A stretch of 64,000 nucleotides of DNA from JAMXLO01 sp963794185 (GCA_963794185.1 CAWCDM010000141.1:1-64000), one strand, 5' to 3'. Counted from the first letter of the stretch, positions 42,537 to 52,380 are shown. Notes: generated from the letters alone by a model not told the origin. Numbers and translations are program-made.

Positions 42537-42998
42537 GGGCGCGCCGCCGGTGGCGCTTCTGGACATCACGTTCGGGTGGAAACGTCGGAGGAGGCATTCG
42601 AGTCCGCTGTGCGCCTAGCCGCCTGTCGGACTTAGCGTCTTCACGTAATCTTCAACTCAATAGCACGCCCTCCGCGTAATACATTTGCAACTACGCGCCC
42701 TGCGCTGACATATTCGTGCGTACAGAGCCTGATTTCACCTTGAGTCCGACAGGCTGCTAGGGCGGTCATTCGGTAGATCATCGTCGCTGCTCGGAAGCGC
42801 GCGCCCGCCTTCAAGTCATTATCGGCCGGCGTGGCACTGAGCGAAAGCCCGGCGCGAATTTGTGGAAGGCGCGCAGGTGATCCCGAAGCAGTCATCCATC
42901 GGCTTCACCGACTGGGGCTGAGCTGGGCAGCCAGCAGAAGTCCAAATCGGAGCGCGATTATTATCGGTCGCACCGGCGGGGAGCAGCCATTTTATAGA
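42537..42998. other. Post-rpoD intergenic region
   Basis: About 460 bases with lower GC in the middle. Directly after the rpoD stop there is a GCGCC / GGCGC stem followed by TTCT (42541-42560) that could be a weak terminator. The rest contains the MITE-like element below and short open frames that I do not accept as genes. Confidence 0.45.
42615..42760. mobile_element. MITE-like element with inverted ends and CTAG target
   Basis: Inverted repeats CTAGCCGCCTGTCGGACT (42615-42632) and AGTCCGACAGGCTGCTAG (42743-42760) match at 17 of 18 positions and enclose a 110-base AT-richer core with no coding capacity. CTAG at both outer ends fits an IS5-type YTAR target duplication. A non-autonomous IS derivative is the likely identity. 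Confidence 0.65.
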
Positions 42999-44375
42999 TC
43001 ACGCCAATGGAAGAATGTTCTGGTTCAGATGGAAAAAATTGCCCGGGTCGTACTTTGTTTTGATTTCCCGAAGACGTCGGTAGTTCGGGCCGTACGCCGC
43101 CGGAACCGAGTCCCCAGTTTCATCGTCATCCAGGTAATTTACATATCGGCCCGGCGCGACGAACGGTTTCATTGCCGCGTAGGTCTGGCGTACCCACGCC
43201 GTGCACCGGTCTGCGATCGCAGGGTCCATGGTCTGTGACACGACCAAGAAATTGTACCCCTCCCGCCGATGTGGAAATGCCGTGTCGGTTGCGCCGACCC
43301 GCGTCGCGGCACCGTGGAAGTGCTCGAGCAGCACCTGTCCCATCGGAGTCGGACAATGTTCGAAACGCTCAATCATTGTATCGATAGCTTCGTCGCTCAA
43401 CCGCGCGAGAAAGCTCGATTTCCAGTAATTCAGCGCACCTTTGGGATAGCCGCCGTCCAGCATGCTGTTGAGCCGGCAATACGGCATGGGACCGAGCGCA
43501 TCCATGACCGGGGAATCGAACCTCTTGATCGGCTGTACGGCCGTCTTGCCTTCCGCTACTGGTCCACAGTGGCAGGCGACCATAGCCGCCAGTTTGGCAC
43601 CTGAGCCGTCCGGCGCGTGGACCAATGTCGCGGCTACCGTGTGCTCGTCGGGGATCGCCGCGGTGAAATCCCGATAAAATCGCAGCATTTGCCGGGCGCT
43701 ATCGAACGAGTAGGCGATCAGACCACCGGTAACCGTGGGTCCAACCGGAAACAGCCGGTACTCGAAGGATGTCACCACGCCGAAATTGCCGCCGCCGCCG
43801 CGCACGGCCCAGAACAGGTCCGGGTTCTCCTCGGCGCTCGCTTGCAAAACCTGCCCCTCCGCCGTGACCAACTCAACCGACTGGAGACTGTCGAGGGCTA
43901 ACCCATATTTCCCCATGAGCCATCCGATGCCGCCGCCGAGCGTAAGCCCGGCGATACCGGTGGTTGAGACAACGCCGCCGGTGACTGCCAAGCCTTGCAG
44001 CTGCGTCTCTCGATTGAGGTCGGCCCAGGTCGCCCCACCTTGCGACCGGACCGTTCGGCGACCCGCATCAACGTGAATACCCTTCATCTCCGCCAAGTCG
44101 ATCATCAGGCCGCCTTCTACTGCGGCCCGTCCCGCGACATTGTGCCCCCCGCCACGAACTGAGAGTTCCAGGCCGAGGCCGCGAGCAAGCTTGATGGCGT
44201 CAACGACGTCCGCGACCCCGCGGCATCGGGCGACCAGCGCCGGGCGCTTGTCCACCATGCCGTTGTGGACACGCCTCGCGGCATCGTAGCCCGCGTCGCC
44301 CGGCTGGAGCAGCACGCCTGAGAACGTGCCGGCAATCTCAGATGCGGCTTGCGCGACGGACAACTCTGAAAGCAT
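42999..44375 (-). CDS. FAD-dependent oxidoreductase of the berberine-bridge/GlcD-like group
   Basis: The product is 458 residues from the ATG at 44375, with GGAGG about eight bases upstream; the longer frame has no ribosome site. The FAD-binding domain contains RGGGHNVAGRAAVEGG (covalent FAD His), GGVVSTTGIAGLTLGGGIGWL and the GGGGNFGVVTSFEY loop. The C-terminal BBE motif appears as YVNYLDDD and YGPNYRRLREIKTKYDPGNFF. Such enzymes oxidise sugars, alcohols or phenolic substrates using O2. It is divergent from the LysR-HTH/TPR regulator, which probably controls it. Confidence 0.92.
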   Translation of the reverse strand: MLSELSVAQAASEIAGTFSGVLLQPGDAGYDAARRVHNGMVDKRPALVARCRGVADVVDAIKLARGLGLELSVRGGGHNVAGRAAVEGGLMIDLAEMKGIHVDAGRRTVRSQGGATWADLNRETQLQGLAVTGGVVSTTGIAGLTLGGGIGWLMGKYGLALDSLQSVELVTAEGQVLQASAEENPDLFWAVRGGGGNFGVVTSFEYRLFPVGPTVTGGLIAYSFDSARQMLRFYRDFTAAIPDEHTVAATLVHAPDGSGAKLAAMVACHCGPVAEGKTAVQPIKRFDSPVMDALGPMPYCRLNSMLDGGYPKGALNYWKSSFLARLSDEAIDTMIERFEHCPTPMGQVLLEHFHGAATRVGATDTAFPHRREGYNFLVVSQTMDPAIADRCTAWVRQTYAAMKPFVAPGRYVNYLDDDETGDSVPAAYGPNYRRLREIKTKYDPGNFFHLNQNILPLA

Positions 44376-44472
44376 CGGCTGCCTCCTGTTCCCACCCAAA
44401 AACGTCTCGATCGGTCGGCAACGGTTAGAGTTTGCGGAGAAGGCCACGCGGCTATTCCGGGGGCCACTTCTG

Positions 44473-44488
44473 ATATCGCAATTGATAT
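44473..44488. promoter_or_regulatory. Inverted repeat in the FAD-oxidase/regulator intergenic region
   Basis: ATATC-GCAATT-GATAT, perfect 5-bp arms, about 98 bases upstream of the oxidase start and 89 upstream of the regulator start. A plausible binding site for the divergently encoded LysR-type HTH. Confidence 0.4.
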
Positions 44489-44548
44489 TCGCCACCATGG
44501 GTAGATGGGCCGGTTTTCCATTTCAAACGAAAAGATTTCAGGGTCTGG

Positions 44549-44570
44549 CTGAATCCAATTCAGCTATAGT
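44549..44570 (+). promoter_or_regulatory. Perfect palindrome plus -10 element directly before the regulator start
   Basis: CTGAAT-CCA-ATTCAG (44549-44563) abuts TATAGT (44565-44570), a good -10 hexamer only six bases before the ATG at 44577. There is no Shine-Dalgarno sequence, so the transcript may be leaderless. The palindrome would suit autoregulation. Inference from spacing only. Confidence 0.4.
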
Positions 44571-44576
44571 GTACCG

Positions 44577-46163
44577 ATGCGAAGGCTCCCACCGCTGAAA
44601 GCCCTCCGCGCCTTCGAGGCGGCAGCGCGGCACTTGAGCTTCAAGGCGGCCGCGGACGAACTCGGTTTGACGCCGACCGCCATCAGCCATCAAATCCGCC
44701 TGCTGGAGACCGTTGCCGGCCGCGCCCTTTTCCGCCGCCGGCCCCGACCGGTGACCCTGACTTCGGCGGGTGCGGCACTCTTCCCGGTGGTTCGAAGCAG
44801 TTTCGGCACGATCGCCGAAGCCTTTGCTGCGGTGCGCAACGAGGCTGCCTCCCGGCAGCCCGAAACCGCGAATCTCGGTTCGCATGACAGTGGCGCTAGC
44901 ACGTCGCAGCTCGACGCCACTGACCCCGCGCCGAAAAGCATTTCAAAACAGTTGGCCCCGAGCCCGCCGCGGCTTTCTTTGGTTGTGCTCCCCTTTGCAA
45001 ATATCGGCGGCGATCACGAACAGGAATATTTTGCCGACGGCATCACGGAGAGCCTCACAACTGATCTTTCGCGCATTTCGGGCGCATTCGTGATCGGCCA
45101 CAGTACCGCCTTTGTCTACAAGGGCAGCGCAATCGATCTCAGGCAAATCGGCCGCGATCTGAACGTGCGCTACGCGTTGGAGGGGAGCGTTCAGCGCGGG
45201 GGCAACCGGTTGCGCATCAACGTACAGCTGATCGATTGCAACCTAGCCACCCATCTGTGGGCCGAGCGTTTTGACCAAACGGTGGCCGATCTGTTCGAGA
45301 TGCACGACGAAATCGTCGCTCGGCTCGCGAGCCAATTGGGAGCTCAACTGGTTGAAGCCGAGGCGCGGCGCGCCGAGCGATCGCCCGATCCGGATTCGAT
45401 GGATCTCTATTTCCGCGCCAAGGCCCTCATTAATCGGGGATCGACCGCAGAATATCTGAAGCCGGCCGAGGCTTTGCTGCAACGAGCGCTGCAGCTCGAT
45501 CCGAACAATGTCGACGCGTTGGCGGCAAAGGGATGGGTGGATATGGATTTTGGTGCAGGTTTCATGGCTGACGATCGCCCCGGCCGCCTGGCGTCAGCAG
45601 AGGCGAGCGCAACCAAGGCCCTTTCTCTGGCGCCCGGTCACGCTTTTGCGCACCTTGTGCTTGGCTCATTCCACAGTGCTGTCAACCGCAGCGACGAAGC
45701 GATTGCCGAATTTGAGCATTCGCTGATCCTGGATCGCAACCTGGTCTATGCTCATGCGCTCATCGGTATGGCAAAAACCGCGCTCGGGCGGGCGGTGGAG
45801 GCTGAGAACCATTACGGGGAAGCACTGCGACTCAGCCCTCGCGACGTCGCGGCCCATCACTGGATGAGCAGCGCCGGAACCTCTAAGCTGCACCTTGCGA
45901 AGGATGAAGAAGCGGTCTTGTGGTTTCGCCACGCCATCGAGGCTAACCGCAATTTTGCATTCACCCATCTGTCGCTCGCGGCTGCATTGGCCCATCTCGG
46001 CAGAATAGACGAGGCGCGCGCAGCGGCTAAAGCAGGGTTGGAGCTGGAGCCCAGCTTCACGATCGCCCGCTTCCGCGCAGGCGCACGCAGCGAGAACCCT
46101 GTGTATCTCGGCGGGCGCGAACGCATCTATGAGGGCATGCGCCGAGCCAGTATTCCCGAGTAA
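44577..46163 (+). CDS. Fusion regulator: LysR-type HTH, TolB/FlgO-like domain and TPR repeats
   Basis: A 528-residue protein. Residues 1-62 are a LysR/GcvA-type winged helix (LPPLKALRAFEAAARHLSF, then DELGLTPTAISHQIRLLE). About 135-255 is the TolB-like module that usually follows class III cyclase or OmpR-type HTH domains (LSLVVLPFANIGGDHEQEYF, RDLNVRYALEGSVQR, HLWAERFDQTVADLFEMHDE). About 275-510 are TPR repeats. The LysR effector-binding domain is absent, so TolB-like plus TPR parts replace it. It is divergent from the FAD oxidase with palindromes between, so it is probably that gene's regulator. No transmembrane segment seen. Confidence 0.88.
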   Translation: MRRLPPLKALRAFEAAARHLSFKAAADELGLTPTAISHQIRLLETVAGRALFRRRPRPVTLTSAGAALFPVVRSSFGTIAEAFAAVRNEAASRQPETANLGSHDSGASTSQLDATDPAPKSISKQLAPSPPRLSLVVLPFANIGGDHEQEYFADGITESLTTDLSRISGAFVIGHSTAFVYKGSAIDLRQIGRDLNVRYALEGSVQRGGNRLRINVQLIDCNLATHLWAERFDQTVADLFEMHDEIVARLASQLGAQLVEAEARRAERSPDPDSMDLYFRAKALINRGSTAEYLKPAEALLQRALQLDPNNVDALAAKGWVDMDFGAGFMADDRPGRLASAEASATKALSLAPGHAFAHLVLGSFHSAVNRSDEAIAEFEHSLILDRNLVYAHALIGMAKTALGRAVEAENHYGEALRLSPRDVAAHHWMSSAGTSKLHLAKDEEAVLWFRHAIEANRNFAFTHLSLAAALAHLGRIDEARAAAKAGLELEPSFTIARFRAGARSENPVYLGGRERIYEGMRRASIPE

Positions 46164-46403
46164 GCCATCCGGCGTTGGCCGATTTATTAAGGGAGCCTCT
46201 AATCCCGGCGGCGGCCGGTTGGCCCGGATATGCAGCTTCCACGTGATCGTAGCTAATAACCGGGTTCTCAGGTTTAGGGGCACACGGCCGCAATTGTCCG
46301 CAACAACGTGCGCATCGCGGAATGCTGACCGTCTCCTCTCGGCCAAGAGAAGACCCATGAGACAGCTTGCCACAGAAGGTGCCACATTCTCAACACCTGG
46401 GGA

Positions 46404-46949
<546 letters not shown>

Positions 46950-46950
46950 T

Positions 46951-47034
46951 TCAGGCGGTACGGGCGTCCTGCTCGGCGGCGGCGAGCAGACGCTCGGTCT
47001 CCTGCAGGATCGCGGCAGCCAGCCAGACCAGGCG
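46951..47034 (-). pseudogene. C-terminal fragment of an unknown convergent gene
   Basis: Directly after the rpoD copy, the minus strand reads LVWLAAAILQETERLLAAAE, then QDARTA and a stop at 46951-46953, bounded upstream by an in-frame TAA at 47035-47037. It resembles the end of a helical protein that once converged with rpoD. Too short to assign; may be chance. Confidence 0.3.
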
Positions 47035-47172
47035 TTATGGAGCGCGTCCTCTAGCCCCCGAGGAATTTAGACTCGTGGGCAGGTCATACCCATCACAGGT
47101 GCACGCCGGGGTTGGCAACAGGTGACGGCTGACCGCTATACTGACCGTGGCTTCAGGCAGGAGCGTCGAACG

Positions 47173-48078
47173 ATGAGCATCAGCATCCGTCAGGTCCATC
47201 CGGTCTTCGTCGGCGAGGCGTCCGGCGTCGACATCTCGCAGCCGCTTTCGAAGGATCATGTGGCGGCCATCGAGGCGGGCATGGACCGCCATGCAGTCCT
47301 GGTGTTCCGCGACCAGCCCTTGACCGACGAACAGCAGCTTGTGTTCAGCCGCAATTTCGGTGAGCTGGAGGTCACATTGGCAGGCCAGATGGCCAGGCCT
47401 GAGGACCGCCGCCTCGGCGACAGGCTGGAATTGGGCGACATCTCCAACCTCACCGCGCAGAACGAACTGCGCGCGCGCGATGACAGCCGCCGGATGTACG
47501 CGCTGGCCAATCGGCTATGGCACTCCGATGCATCGTTCCGCGCGGTCGGGGGGGGCTATACGCTGCTGCACGGACGGGTCATTCCGGGCAAAGGCGGCAA
47601 TACCGAATTCGCCGACATGCGCGCCGCCTACGACGCGCTGGACGATGCAACAAAGGCGGAGATCGAGGATATCGTCACAGAACACTCGATCGTTTTCTCG
47701 CGCGAGCAGATCGGCTTTTCCGACTATGGCGAAGGCAACGCCGATAAGCTCCGCCCCGTGCCGCACCGCCTGGTGATCACCCAGCCGGTGAGCGGACGCA
47801 AATCGCTGTATCTGTCGTCGCACATCGGCAGCATCGTCGGCTGGCCGATGCCGGAAGCGCGCGCCTTCATCCGTGACCTGATCGAGCATGCGACCCAGCC
47901 GCAATTCGTCTACTCGCATGCATGGCGGGTGAACGACCTGGTGATGTGGGACAACCGAACCGTCATGCACCGCGCCCGCCGCTTCGATGACCTGAAGGAG
48001 GTGCGCGACCTGCGGCGCACGTCGATCAAGGGCACCGGGTTGGCGGTGGAACCTGTGCCGGCGCAGGCCGCGGAGTAA
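47173..48078 (+). CDS. TfdA/TauD-family 2-oxoglutarate dioxygenase, paralogue 1 of 3
   Basis: A 301-residue iron(II)/2-oxoglutarate oxygenase from the ATG at 47173 (CAGGAGCG upstream). The N terminus is the family signature VHPVFVGEASGVDISQPL. Iron ligands are in RLWHSDASFRAV (HxD, about 118-120) and NRTVMHRARRF (distal His). The co-substrate Arg is in LRRTSIKG. TfdA-like enzymes cleave 2,4-D-type ethers, but the family also acts on other carboxylates and sulfonates. It is first of three tandem paralogues; the gap to the next is five bases. Confidence 0.92.
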   Translation: MSISIRQVHPVFVGEASGVDISQPLSKDHVAAIEAGMDRHAVLVFRDQPLTDEQQLVFSRNFGELEVTLAGQMARPEDRRLGDRLELGDISNLTAQNELRARDDSRRMYALANRLWHSDASFRAVGGGYTLLHGRVIPGKGGNTEFADMRAAYDALDDATKAEIEDIVTEHSIVFSREQIGFSDYGEGNADKLRPVPHRLVITQPVSGRKSLYLSSHIGSIVGWPMPEARAFIRDLIEHATQPQFVYSHAWRVNDLVMWDNRTVMHRARRFDDLKEVRDLRRTSIKGTGLAVEPVPAQAAE

Positions 48079-48083
48079 GCGCC

Positions 48084-48977
48084 ATGACGATAGCCATCCG
48101 CCAGATCCATCCGGTGTTCGCGGGCGAGGTGTCCGGCGTGGACATCACCCGGCCGATCGGGCGCGACGAGGTTGCGGCAATCGAGGCTGGCATGGACCGC
48201 TACGCCGTCCTGGTGTTCCGCGATCAGCGCCTGACCGACGAGACGCAACTGGCGTTCACGCTGAACTTCGGTGACCTGGAGCACACGCGCGGCAACGCCA
48301 TCACCAAGCCGGAGGAGTTGCGTCTCGATCCGGCGTTCGCCGACGTGTCGAACCTCGACAAGGATCATCGGCCGCTGGCGCGCGACAGCCGGCGGCGGCT
48401 GTATGCGCTGGGCAACCGGCTGTGGCACTCCGACAGTTCGTTCCGTGCCGTCCCGGCGACCTACTCGCTGCTGTCGGGACGCATCGTTGTGGACAAGGGC
48501 GGTGAGACCGAGTTCGCCGACCTGCGTGTCGCCTATGACGCGCTGGATGCTGCAACCAAGGCCGAGGTGGAAGATCTGATCTGCGAACACTCGCTGATGT
48601 ATTCGCGCGGGCAGTTGGGTTTCACCGAATTCGCCGACGACGAACGCGAGGCGATGCGGCCGGTGCGCCAGCGCCTGGTTCGCACGCACCCCGTCACCGG
48701 ACGGAAATCTCTGTTCCTGGCTGCGCATATCGGCACCATCGTCGGCTGGCCGATGCCGGAGGCGCGCGCCTTCATCCGCGATCTGATCGAGCACGCGACG
48801 CAGCCGCGCTTCGTCTATTCGCACAAATGGCGGCAATGGGATCTGGTGATGTGGGACAACCGGCAGGTCATGCACCGCGTGCGCAGGTTCGACGACACCA
48901 AGGTGCGCGACATGCGGCGCACCACCGTCGGCGGCACCGTGATGACCGCGGAACAGGAAGCCCGCGCCGCGGAATGA
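48084..48977 (+). CDS. TfdA/TauD-family 2-oxoglutarate dioxygenase, paralogue 2 of 3
   Basis: 297 residues, start MTIAIRQIHPVFAGEVSGVD. Ligands: RLWHSDSSFRAV for the HxD and NRQVMHRVRRF for the distal His; MRRTTVGG carries the Arg. It has the same architecture as its neighbours and is closest to paralogue 3 in the C-terminal third (YSHKWRQWDLVMWDNRQ is shared). Its start lies five bases after the stop of paralogue 1. The divergence among the three is enough for different substrates. Confidence 0.92.
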   Translation: MTIAIRQIHPVFAGEVSGVDITRPIGRDEVAAIEAGMDRYAVLVFRDQRLTDETQLAFTLNFGDLEHTRGNAITKPEELRLDPAFADVSNLDKDHRPLARDSRRRLYALGNRLWHSDSSFRAVPATYSLLSGRIVVDKGGETEFADLRVAYDALDAATKAEVEDLICEHSLMYSRGQLGFTEFADDEREAMRPVRQRLVRTHPVTGRKSLFLAAHIGTIVGWPMPEARAFIRDLIEHATQPRFVYSHKWRQWDLVMWDNRQVMHRVRRFDDTKVRDMRRTTVGGTVMTAEQEARAAE

Positions 48978-48996
48978 TTGCCCGAGGGATGCAGCC

Positions 48997-49878
48997 GTGA
49001 CCGTCAGCATACGACCAATCACACCGATGTTCGCCGGCGAGGTCTCCGGCGTCGACCTCAGGCAGCCGTTGACGCGTGACGAGGTGGCGGCGATCGAGGC
49101 CGGGATGGACCGCTACGCCGTCCTGGTGTTCCACGATCAGCGCCTGACGGACGATGCGCAGCGGGCATTCACCCGCAACTTCGGCACGCTGGAGTCTTCG
49201 CCCGGCGGCAACATCACCAAACTTCACGAGCGACGCCTGCCGCTCGACATGCAGGACGCGTCAAATCTGGACAGGGACCAGAAACCGCTGGCGCGCGACG
49301 ACCGGCGGCGCATGTTCAACCTCGGCAACCGTTTGTGGCATTCGGACAGTTCGTACCGCGCGGTGCCGGCGAAGTATTCGCTGCTGTCGGGCCGCATCGT
49401 GGTGGACCACGGCGGGCATACCGAATTTGCCGACATGCGCGCCGCCTACGATGCGCTGGACGATGATGCGAAGGCCGAGATCGAAGACCTGGTCTGCGAA
49501 CACTCGCTGATCTTCTCGCGCGGTTCGCTCGGCTTCACCGAACTGTCGGCGGAGGAGCGGTCGATGTTCGCCCCGGTGCGCCAGCGTCTGGTGCGCATTC
49601 ATGCGGTGACCGGGCGGAAGTCGCTGTTCCTGTCGTCGCATGGCGGCGCCATCGTCGGCTGGCCGGTCCCAGAGGCTCGCGCCTTCCTGCGCGACCTGAC
49701 GGAGCATGCAACGCAGCGGCAGTTCGTCTATTCGCACAAGTGGCGGCAATGGGATCTGGTCATGTGGGACAACCGGCAGACCATGCACCGGGTGACGCGG
49801 TTCGATGAGACGCAGGTACGCGACATGCGCCGCACCACGGTTGCCGGTGATGCGATGACGGTTGCGCAGGCGGCGTGA
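48997..49878 (+). CDS. TfdA/TauD-family 2-oxoglutarate dioxygenase, paralogue 3 of 3
   Basis: 293 residues from the ATG-less start GTG at 48997 (VTVSIRPITPMFAGEVSGVD). HxD in RLWHSDSSYRAV, distal His in NRQTMHRVTRF, Arg in MRRTTVAG. It lies 19 bases after paralogue 2 in the same direction, completing a three-gene array. The conserved metal and co-substrate residues suggest that all three are active enzymes rather than one enzyme with dead copies. Confidence 0.92.
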   Translation: MTVSIRPITPMFAGEVSGVDLRQPLTRDEVAAIEAGMDRYAVLVFHDQRLTDDAQRAFTRNFGTLESSPGGNITKLHERRLPLDMQDASNLDRDQKPLARDDRRRMFNLGNRLWHSDSSYRAVPAKYSLLSGRIVVDHGGHTEFADMRAAYDALDDDAKAEIEDLVCEHSLIFSRGSLGFTELSAEERSMFAPVRQRLVRIHAVTGRKSLFLSSHGGAIVGWPVPEARAFLRDLTEHATQRQFVYSHKWRQWDLVMWDNRQTMHRVTRFDETQVRDMRRTTVAGDAMTVAQAA

Positions 49879-49965
49879 CCCAGAGGCTGATAGAAGCTTG
49901 CCCGCCAATTCATACTGGAGATATGCTGAACCACAAGGATAGAATAAATCGGTATGGGGGACGGC

Positions 49966-51102
49966 ATGGAAAGCACATTGAATCGTCGCGCCTTCCTGGG
50001 ACGCTCGGCGCTCTGGGGCGGTTCGTTCTTGGCCTGTAGCATCCCGCTCGATCGATCCGCCAACGCCGCACCAGTTAAGATAGACGTCCAGGCGGTTGAC
50101 GAACTCACCATTCGTCAAGTCACTGATGGGTCGCACGATGTCTTCCTGCGCGCAGCCGAATTCTCTGGCCTGACTGTGAGCCGAACAGGCCCGCTGGCAT
50201 CGCAAGGGAAAACACTCGAAAGCGAATGGGGGTTGGCACTGCATCTTGAGTCCAAGCGGGGACAGGAGACGAGGCAGTATCTGCTCGACTTTGGGTTTAT
50301 GCCGACCACCTACCAGAACAACCTCGCGATCCTGGGTATCGATATCTCGAAAGTCGATGCCCTGATCATCAGCCATGGCCACTATGATCACGTGGGCGGG
50401 CTAACCGGCTTTCTCGAAGCGCAGCGACCACTGATGCGAAAGGACTTGCGGCTGTATACCGGTGGTGAAGATGACTTCTGCGCTCGCCTCAATCGCAGCG
50501 CCGACGGATCGTTCAGCAACTCGGGGTTTCCATTGGACCGCCGCAAGCTGCGGACCATGAGCGTTGAACCGGTGCTCTCGGAAGCGCCCCTCGTCATCGA
50601 GGGCCATGCGTTTACGACCGGCGCGGTGCCAAGAACCAGTATCGAGCATGTCTTGCCGAACACCTTCGTGAAGTTTGGCATCCAGGATGGCGTGGGCTGC
50701 GACACGAAGGCCTACAGTGACCATCACTTCACCGCAGACGAGCTTGCTGGTGCGGTGGTGGCAGATCAGCACTGGCACGAACACGCGACCTGTTTCCGTC
50801 TCGGCGACCGTGGACTCGTGGTCATCACTTCGTGTGGCCATGCAGGCATCATCAACACCCTCCGACGGGCACAGGAGGTTAGTGGAACCGAAAGGATCTA
50901 TGCTCTCGTCGGAGGTTTCCACCTTGCACCGGCGCCGGACGACTATCTCCGCCAGGTGATGGCGGAGCTGAAGAAGTTTGACCCTCAACATGTGTTGCCA
51001 ATGCATTGCAGCGGGGCGAACTTCACAGAACTGGCGAAGCGAGAGATGCCGGAAAGACTGGTGCAATGTACCACAGGCAGCAGCTTCAAGTTTACGGCGT
51101 AG
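49966..51102 (+). CDS. Tat-exported metallo-beta-lactamase-fold hydrolase
   Basis: A 378-residue protein from the ATG at 49966 (GGGGGA five bases upstream); an ATG at 49954 is an alternative. The twin-arginine signal is NRRAFLGRSALWGGS followed by a hydrophobic stretch ending ANAAP. The metal motif is ISHGHYDHVGG (HxHxDH, about 125-135). Later ligands are in DQHWHEHATCF, TSCGHAGIINT and VGGFHLAPAP. This is the COG1237-like group that includes enzymes annotated as dihydropteroate-synthesis-type MBL proteins. It acts in the periplasm, and its substrate is unknown. It stands downstream of the dioxygenase array, perhaps co-transcribed. Confidence 0.9.
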   Translation: MESTLNRRAFLGRSALWGGSFLACSIPLDRSANAAPVKIDVQAVDELTIRQVTDGSHDVFLRAAEFSGLTVSRTGPLASQGKTLESEWGLALHLESKRGQETRQYLLDFGFMPTTYQNNLAILGIDISKVDALIISHGHYDHVGGLTGFLEAQRPLMRKDLRLYTGGEDDFCARLNRSADGSFSNSGFPLDRRKLRTMSVEPVLSEAPLVIEGHAFTTGAVPRTSIEHVLPNTFVKFGIQDGVGCDTKAYSDHHFTADELAGAVVADQHWHEHATCFRLGDRGLVVITSCGHAGIINTLRRAQEVSGTERIYALVGGFHLAPAPDDYLRQVMAELKKFDPQHVLPMHCSGANFTELAKREMPERLVQCTTGSSFKFTA

Positions 51103-51209
51103 CCATAGCACGCTACCGGGGCTGCTGCGCCTTTCACCATCATTCTAGGCTCTGTGGACGGATCGGAACAAGTCATGGCGGCGGGGAGATCGGGTGACGC
51201 CTTCCATCC

Positions 51210-52226
51210 TCACATGTTGAGCATGGCGCCGACGAGGGCGCCCTTGGCGGTGGCGTTCAGCGGATCCTTGGCGAGATAGACTTCGCTGACCGCGACCGGC
51301 AACTCGGTCTCGGCGATCACCGATTTCAATTTGGCGAGGAAGTTGCCCGCCATCGTCGTGCCGCCGGCGCACACGATGGGGATGGGTGCCGTAAAGCGCG
51401 GCAACATCCTTGATTCCGTCATCGCGGTCTGCAGCGCCGTCGCCGCCGTTTCGATGACGTCGGCGTAGTAGATGGACAGGGCGTGATCGATCGAGCCGCC
51501 CGCCGCGCCGTCGAGCACGAAGCCGCTGTCGGCGGCGTTCTCCTTGTACAGGCGCACCGTGGTCGGCGTCTCGCCGGTCACCGATGCGGCGCTGTGATCG
51601 ATGTAGTCGCCGGCCCTGGTCGTCGCGAGAGTGAGCACGGGAAGGCCGAGATAGGCGAGACAGACGTTGCACATGCCGCCACCGAAGCTGATGCCGATGC
51701 CGGTGAAGTTGGCGTCCTTGAGCTCGGAATAGACGATGGCCAGCCCTTCGTTGACCGACTGCACCTGATAGCCGAGCTTCTCGAAGATGCGGTGCACCGA
51801 GCGCTCGTGGAAAATCAGGTCGGAGCCGTGGTCGCGTGGTGCGCTCGGTATGCTCACGCACAGCTTCTCGCCCTCGCGCGCCTTGCCGCACAGGCCTCCT
51901 AACAGCAGCTCGATGATCTGCAGATTCTTCGGCTCGGCGGGATTTAGCAGACCGCTCTGCATGGGCCGGCGCGCGTCGCCGTCGAGGAACTTGGCGAATT
52001 CGTCGGCCCGGTTGCCGTAGGCGTAGATGTGGGCGCCTTCGACCTGGTGCAGGATGTTCTCGCGCGCGAGCATCTGCTCCGTCATCTTGCTGTAGGGAAT
52101 GTCGACGAAGGCGTTGAGCTGCGGTGTAAAGTCGACGTTCTGCTCGTTCAGGGTGGCGAGGACGATGCGGCTCGTTCCAAGATCCAGTCCTTTGACGGGT
52201 TGTTGCGACGCGGCTGCGGTGGCCAT
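51210..52226 (-). CDS. Actin/MreB-like ATPase of unknown system
   Basis: A 338-residue actin-superfamily protein starting at the ATG at 52226 with GGAGACTC upstream. Phosphate-1 motif: VKGLDLGTSRIVLA (about 11-24). The phosphate-2 region is GIGISFGGGMCNVCLAYLG, where the usual Asp is replaced (SFGGG instead of DxGGG). The adenosine motif is IVCAGGTTMAGNF near 290. It is shorter and distinct from MreB, FtsA, ParM or DnaK. A coiled-coil protein is encoded 154 bases upstream on the same strand. Filament formation is inference from fold and context. ParR/ParB-like genes and centromere-like repeats were not seen. Confidence 0.8.
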   Translation of the reverse strand: MATAAASQQPVKGLDLGTSRIVLATLNEQNVDFTPQLNAFVDIPYSKMTEQMLARENILHQVEGAHIYAYGNRADEFAKFLDGDARRPMQSGLLNPAEPKNLQIIELLLGGLCGKAREGEKLCVSIPSAPRDHGSDLIFHERSVHRIFEKLGYQVQSVNEGLAIVYSELKDANFTGIGISFGGGMCNVCLAYLGLPVLTLATTRAGDYIDHSAASVTGETPTTVRLYKENAADSGFVLDGAAGGSIDHALSIYYADVIETAATALQTAMTESRMLPRFTAPIPIVCAGGTTMAGNFLAKLKSVIAETELPVAVSEVYLAKDPLNATAKGALVGAMLNM

Positions 52227-52380
52227 TGGGCGAGTCTCCTGATTGAGGACGGGTAAGGTGTTGCTTGATGGCGTGCCGCGGCGGCGCGCCGCGATGGGTG
52301 AGGCTCGGACGCCGTCACGTCGGCCATCCGACGCGGCGGAGCTGTCCGGCGCCCGCAACGCATCGCCGGTCCGAGCAGGG

